Assembly: GCF_014645815.1 (NCBI RefSeq)
Contig: NZ_BMML01000007.1
Span: 248,001-312,000, forward strand
Source: Streptomyces fuscichromogenes
GTDB lineage: Bacteria > Actinomycetota > Actinomycetes > Streptomycetales > Streptomycetaceae
Direction of reading: 5' to 3'
DNA length: 64,000 bases
Shown one piece after another: positions 61,719-64,000 of the stretch; positions within the stretch are counted from its first letter, which is position 1, and every line of letters begins with the position of its first letter. Both the position numbers and the translations under genes were made by a program. The notes under the pieces were generated by a model. It was not told the origin of the DNA and searched no databases. It saw nothing but the letters and a program-made list of their open reading frames with translations.

Positions 61719-61740
61719 GTGTAAAGGATGCATTTACACG
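61718..61740. promoter_or_regulatory. Palindrome CGTGTAAA-N7-TTTACACG
   Basis: Perfect 8-bp half sites around seven bases, overlapping the start codon region of the HTH gene and lying just past a TTGACA -35 box. A repressor bound here would block transcription, so autoregulation is likely. Confidence 0.65.
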
Positions 61741-61854
61741 TCCGGCCGTGTCAAGGTTTCCTTTACGGCGGCCAGGAGGCCGTCGGCCAGGAGCCGGGGC
61801 GGTGCGGTCTCGTCCGCTGCCGCCGTGGCCGTGTGGGTGCTCCGTCCGGCAGGG

Positions 61855-62733
61855 TCAGGCGTGCAGGCTCGTACCGTCGATCGCCACCCGCCGGCCCTCC
61901 CTGGTGTGCGGGAAGTAGTCCCACACCGCGTGGTGCTGCACGCTGCGGTTGTCCCAGAACACCAGCGTGCGTTCCTGCCAGCGCACCCGGCAGTGCAGCA
62001 GCGGGGTACGGGCGATGTGCGCGTACAGCATCCCCAGCAGGGCGTCGCTCTCGGCGCGGGCCAGCTGGGTGATGCGCGAGGTGTAGGGGGCGTTGACGAA
62101 CAGCAGTTTGCGGCCGTTCTCCGGATGGCGGGCCACGACCGGCTGCTCGGTGCGCGGCACGTCGTACTCGGGCGGCGGGGTCAGCCCGGCGTCCGTCCAG
62201 GGCTTCGCGCCGTCGTGGAGGGCGGTCAGGCCGTCCAGGAAGCCGCGCAGGGCGGGGGAGAGCAGCTCGTAGGCGAGGTGCATGTTCGCGAACAGGGTGT
62301 CGCCGCCGCTGCCGCCCTCGGGGATCGTGGTGATGTACAGCATGGAGCCGAGCGAGGGCTCGGCGTCGGCGGTGCCGTCGGAGTGCCAGCCGTTGCCGGC
62401 GACGGCCTTGGAGTCCTTGTCCGCCTTGATCTCCAGGATGTGCGGGTCGGATCCCTCGGCGGCGAGGGCGACCGGGTGCAGCTCGCCGAAGACGCCCGCG
62501 AACCGCTTGTGCTGCTCGGGGGTCAGGTCCTGGTCCCGGAAGACCAGGACGTGGTGGGTGTGGAAGGCGTGCTTGAGCTCCTTCTCCTGCCGCGGCGTCA
62601 GCTCGCGCGAGAGGTCGAGACCGGTGACCTCGGCGCCCAGCACCGGGGTGATCGGGGCGATGGAGAAGGTGTCGTAGGGCTCGGCGGGGCGGGTGGTGAG
62701 CTGCGCTACGGCGCGCAGCGCGTAGTCCTCCAT
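61855..62733 (-). CDS. TauD/TfdA family dioxygenase
   Basis: Fe(II)/2-oxoglutarate-dependent oxygenase of 292 aa. Iron ligands are His117 and Asp119 (WHSDGTAD) and His267 (DNRSVQHHAVWD); the 2-oxoglutarate Arg is in HTREGRRVAI. ATG 62733 has GGAGGT upstream. It may hydroxylate a small acid, an amino acid or a peptide product. It lies downstream of a thioesterase on the same strand and may be a tailoring enzyme of that cluster. Confidence 0.85.
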   Translation of the reverse strand: MEDYALRAVAQLTTRPAEPYDTFSIAPITPVLGAEVTGLDLSRELTPRQEKELKHAFHTHHVLVFRDQDLTPEQHKRFAGVFGELHPVALAAEGSDPHILEIKADKDSKAVAGNGWHSDGTADAEPSLGSMLYITTIPEGGSGGDTLFANMHLAYELLSPALRGFLDGLTALHDGAKPWTDAGLTPPPEYDVPRTEQPVVARHPENGRKLLFVNAPYTSRITQLARAESDALLGMLYAHIARTPLLHCRVRWQERTLVFWDNRSVQHHAVWDYFPHTREGRRVAIDGTSLHA

Positions 62734-62784
62734 GAGGGACCTCCGTGGAATGGGGAGCGGGAACGCGGGAACGCGGGAGCGGGT

Positions 62785-63268
62785 TCAGAGCCCGCGGTCG
62801 AGGAGTTCGGCGACCATGAGGCGGCCGAAGGCGGAATTGCCGTGGATCGTGTCGTCGGCCTGGCAGAGGACCGGCCGCTGGTGCCCCGCACCGTCGGTGA
62901 CGCGGGTCCACAGGTCGACCGACCCGCGGCGGCTTCTCCTCCTCCAGCGCCCAGGCGACCCACTGGCGCAGCGCGGCGGCCGTGTAGACGTTGCCGGTCG
63001 GGAAGGAGAAGCGGCGGTAGCCGCGCGCGGCCTGCTCGGCGGCCGTCAGGCCCGGGGGCGGGAGTTCGGCGTCGTACCCGTGCATGCCCTCCGCCAGGAG
63101 GGTCCGGCCGATGTGCGCGGCGAAGCAGGACCCGGCGGTGACGACGGGGTCGTCCTGGCCGATCGTGAACTTCGGCGTCCACAGGCCGGCGATGTCCGCG
63201 GGGTCGGGCTCGGCCACGGCGGTGCGCCAGAACGACCGCGCGGGCAGGCGGGTGTACGGATGCTGCAC
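62785..63268 (-). pseudogene. GSCFA domain gene with internal deletion
   Basis: GTG 63268 (GGAG seven bases upstream) opens HPYTRLPARSFWRTAV, FTIGQDDPVVTAGSCFAAHI and RRFSFPTGNVYTAAALRQWV, the start of a GSCFA (SGNH-hydrolase-related) protein. After EEEKPPRVG the frame changes and the last 45 codons give VDLWTRVTDGAGHQRP and TIHGNSAFGRLMVAELLDRG to a stop at 62785. About half the usual length is missing, so an internal deletion is inferred. Confidence 0.6.
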
Positions 63269-63279
63269 GGGGGGTCTCC

Positions 63280-64000
63280 TCAGATCCGTCCGGCGGGCTC
63301 TGGCCGGGTGCCGGACGGGCTCGCGGCGAGCGCGGCGGTGAGGGCGGCGGCGATCTCCCGGACCTGTGGCTCGGCGACGATCTGGTAGTGGTCGGCGTCG
63401 ACGTGGTGCAGCCGGTACGGCGAGGGAAGATGGGCGTCCCAGGCACCTGGACCGGTCGGTTCGGGCGCGAGCATGGCCTCGTCCACGGGGCGGGTCGCCA
63501 GCCATACGGCGGTGGGCGTCCGGCGCAGCCGCGGCAGCCGGTGTCCGGCCATGGCCGCCAGGTTGGCACGGCAGCAGCGCGCGAGCCGATCGGCGTAGCG
63601 GCGGCCGGACTCCGTGAGCGCGGCCTCGGTGTCCGGGGCGGCGCCCGCGACGGGGCCGGTGGAGTCGCGACGGGGTTCCGTGAAGGGGCCTACGGTGCCG
63701 TGCGCCGGTTCCGGCGGCCGTCCCGTGCCGTTTCCGCTCAACTCGCGGGCGAAGACGGCCTGTATCCGCTCCTCGTCGTAGCCCCCGAGGCTGCGCCCGG
63801 CGCCGGGCGGCGGCGGGTCGAGCAGATGCAGGGCGGCCACCGGCCGGTCCTCGCCCTCGGCGAGCGCGGCCATCGACAGCGCGGTCCAGGCCCCGAACGA
63901 CCAGCCGGCGAGCCTCAGTCGGCGTCCGGGCTCCGGGAACTCCCGCCGTACGGCGGCCAGGTAGTGCGCGGCGCGCTCGGCGATGGAACGGTCCGGCAGC
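63280..64000 (-). CDS. Thioesterase domain, 5' part beyond window
   Basis: The frame enters from the right edge and ends at 63280, showing about 239 residues. It has the nucleophile elbow RLAGWSFGAWTA and the C-terminal YRLHHVDADHYQIVAEPQV, where HVDADHY carries the catalytic His of type I/II thioesterases from nonribosomal peptide and polyketide clusters. It may be a free TEII or the last domain of a synthetase. The adjoining GSCFA and TauD genes run in the same direction. Confidence 0.75.
   Translation of the reverse strand, partial: LPDRSIAERAAHYLAAVRREFPEPGRRLRLAGWSFGAWTALSMAALAEGEDRPVAALHLLDPPPPGAGRSLGGYDEERIQAVFARELSGNGTGRPPEPAHGTVGPFTEPRRDSTGPVAGAAPDTEAALTESGRRYADRLARCCRANLAAMAGHRLPRLRRTPTAVWLATRPVDEAMLAPEPTGPGAWDAHLPSPYRLHHVDADHYQIVAEPQVREIAAALTAALAASPSGTRPEPAGRI

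Noticed and set aside
1..64000. Search for tRNA, rRNA and riboswitch-like elements
   Set aside because: Reading both strands showed no convincing tRNA fold, rRNA stretch or known riboswitch core, though without a covariance search small RNAs could be missed.

Overview
The window reads as chromosomal DNA of a high-GC actinomycete, almost certainly Streptomyces. GC is very high, codons end in G or C, starts are often GTG or TTG, secreted glycosidases carry Tat (twin-arginine) or Sec signals and ricin-type lectin tails, and neighbouring genes overlap by ATGA or GTGA. The content is accessory: carbohydrate-utilisation operons, catabolic fragments and the edge of a natural-product cluster. No rRNA, tRNA or CRISPR array was seen.

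Layout. 1-1.6 kb: an Fn3 lipoprotein (cut by the window edge) divergent from a secreted GH75 chitosanase. 2.0-3.6 kb: an SDR divergent from its likely TetR regulator. 3.6-5.7 kb: dihydroxyacetone kinase dhaK-dhaL-dhaM. 5.7-18.2 kb: a zone of gene decay with frameshifted or internally deleted DUF317, DUF6262, quinone oxidoreductase, P450, ferredoxin reductase/LLM, acyltransferase and TetR genes plus an IS5-type remnant. Intact genes in it are a DUF3592 membrane protein, an XRE-LuxR giant regulator, a crotonase and a GntR regulator. 18.2-31.2 kb: an L-fucose system. A secreted GH29 alpha-L-fucosidase is divergent from an operon for ABC uptake and non-phosphorylative oxidation of L-fucose (dehydratase, lactonase, mutarotase, two dehydrogenases, a KDG-type kinase, a FadR regulator). 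31.3-32.5 kb: a second small decay zone. 32.7-35.8 kb: XRE regulator, NAD-dependent reductase and two hypothetical genes. 36-45.2 kb: an oligosaccharide system with binding protein, two permeases, GH3 glycosidase, LacI regulator and a secreted beta-propeller glycosidase. Three copies of one palindrome (CGAAA-N3-TTTCG) tie both transcription units together. 45.2-47.7 kb: MMPL remnant, GNAT, APH-type phosphotransferase and a small membrane protein.

47.7-61.1 kb is the most unusual system. A LacI-type regulator, a Dpp-type ABC transporter, an intracellular (alpha/alpha)6 glycosidase, an FAD oxidoreductase and a NanA/DapA-type lyase are coupled almost without gaps. They are followed by a Tat-exported sialidase-like protein. 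It resembles a nonulosonic-acid scavenging route but lacks the usual nanE, nanK and nagA/nagB partners, and the FAD enzyme and glycosidase have no role in the textbook pathway.

61.1-64 kb: a DUF3887-type HTH protein with its own operator, a TauD-type dioxygenase, a deleted GSCFA gene and the end of a thioesterase domain entering from beyond the right edge, probably the start of a biosynthetic cluster.

Functional names rest on recognised motifs and gene context, with no database search. Deletion scars are inferred from joining recognisable family segments in different frames or with missing core motifs.
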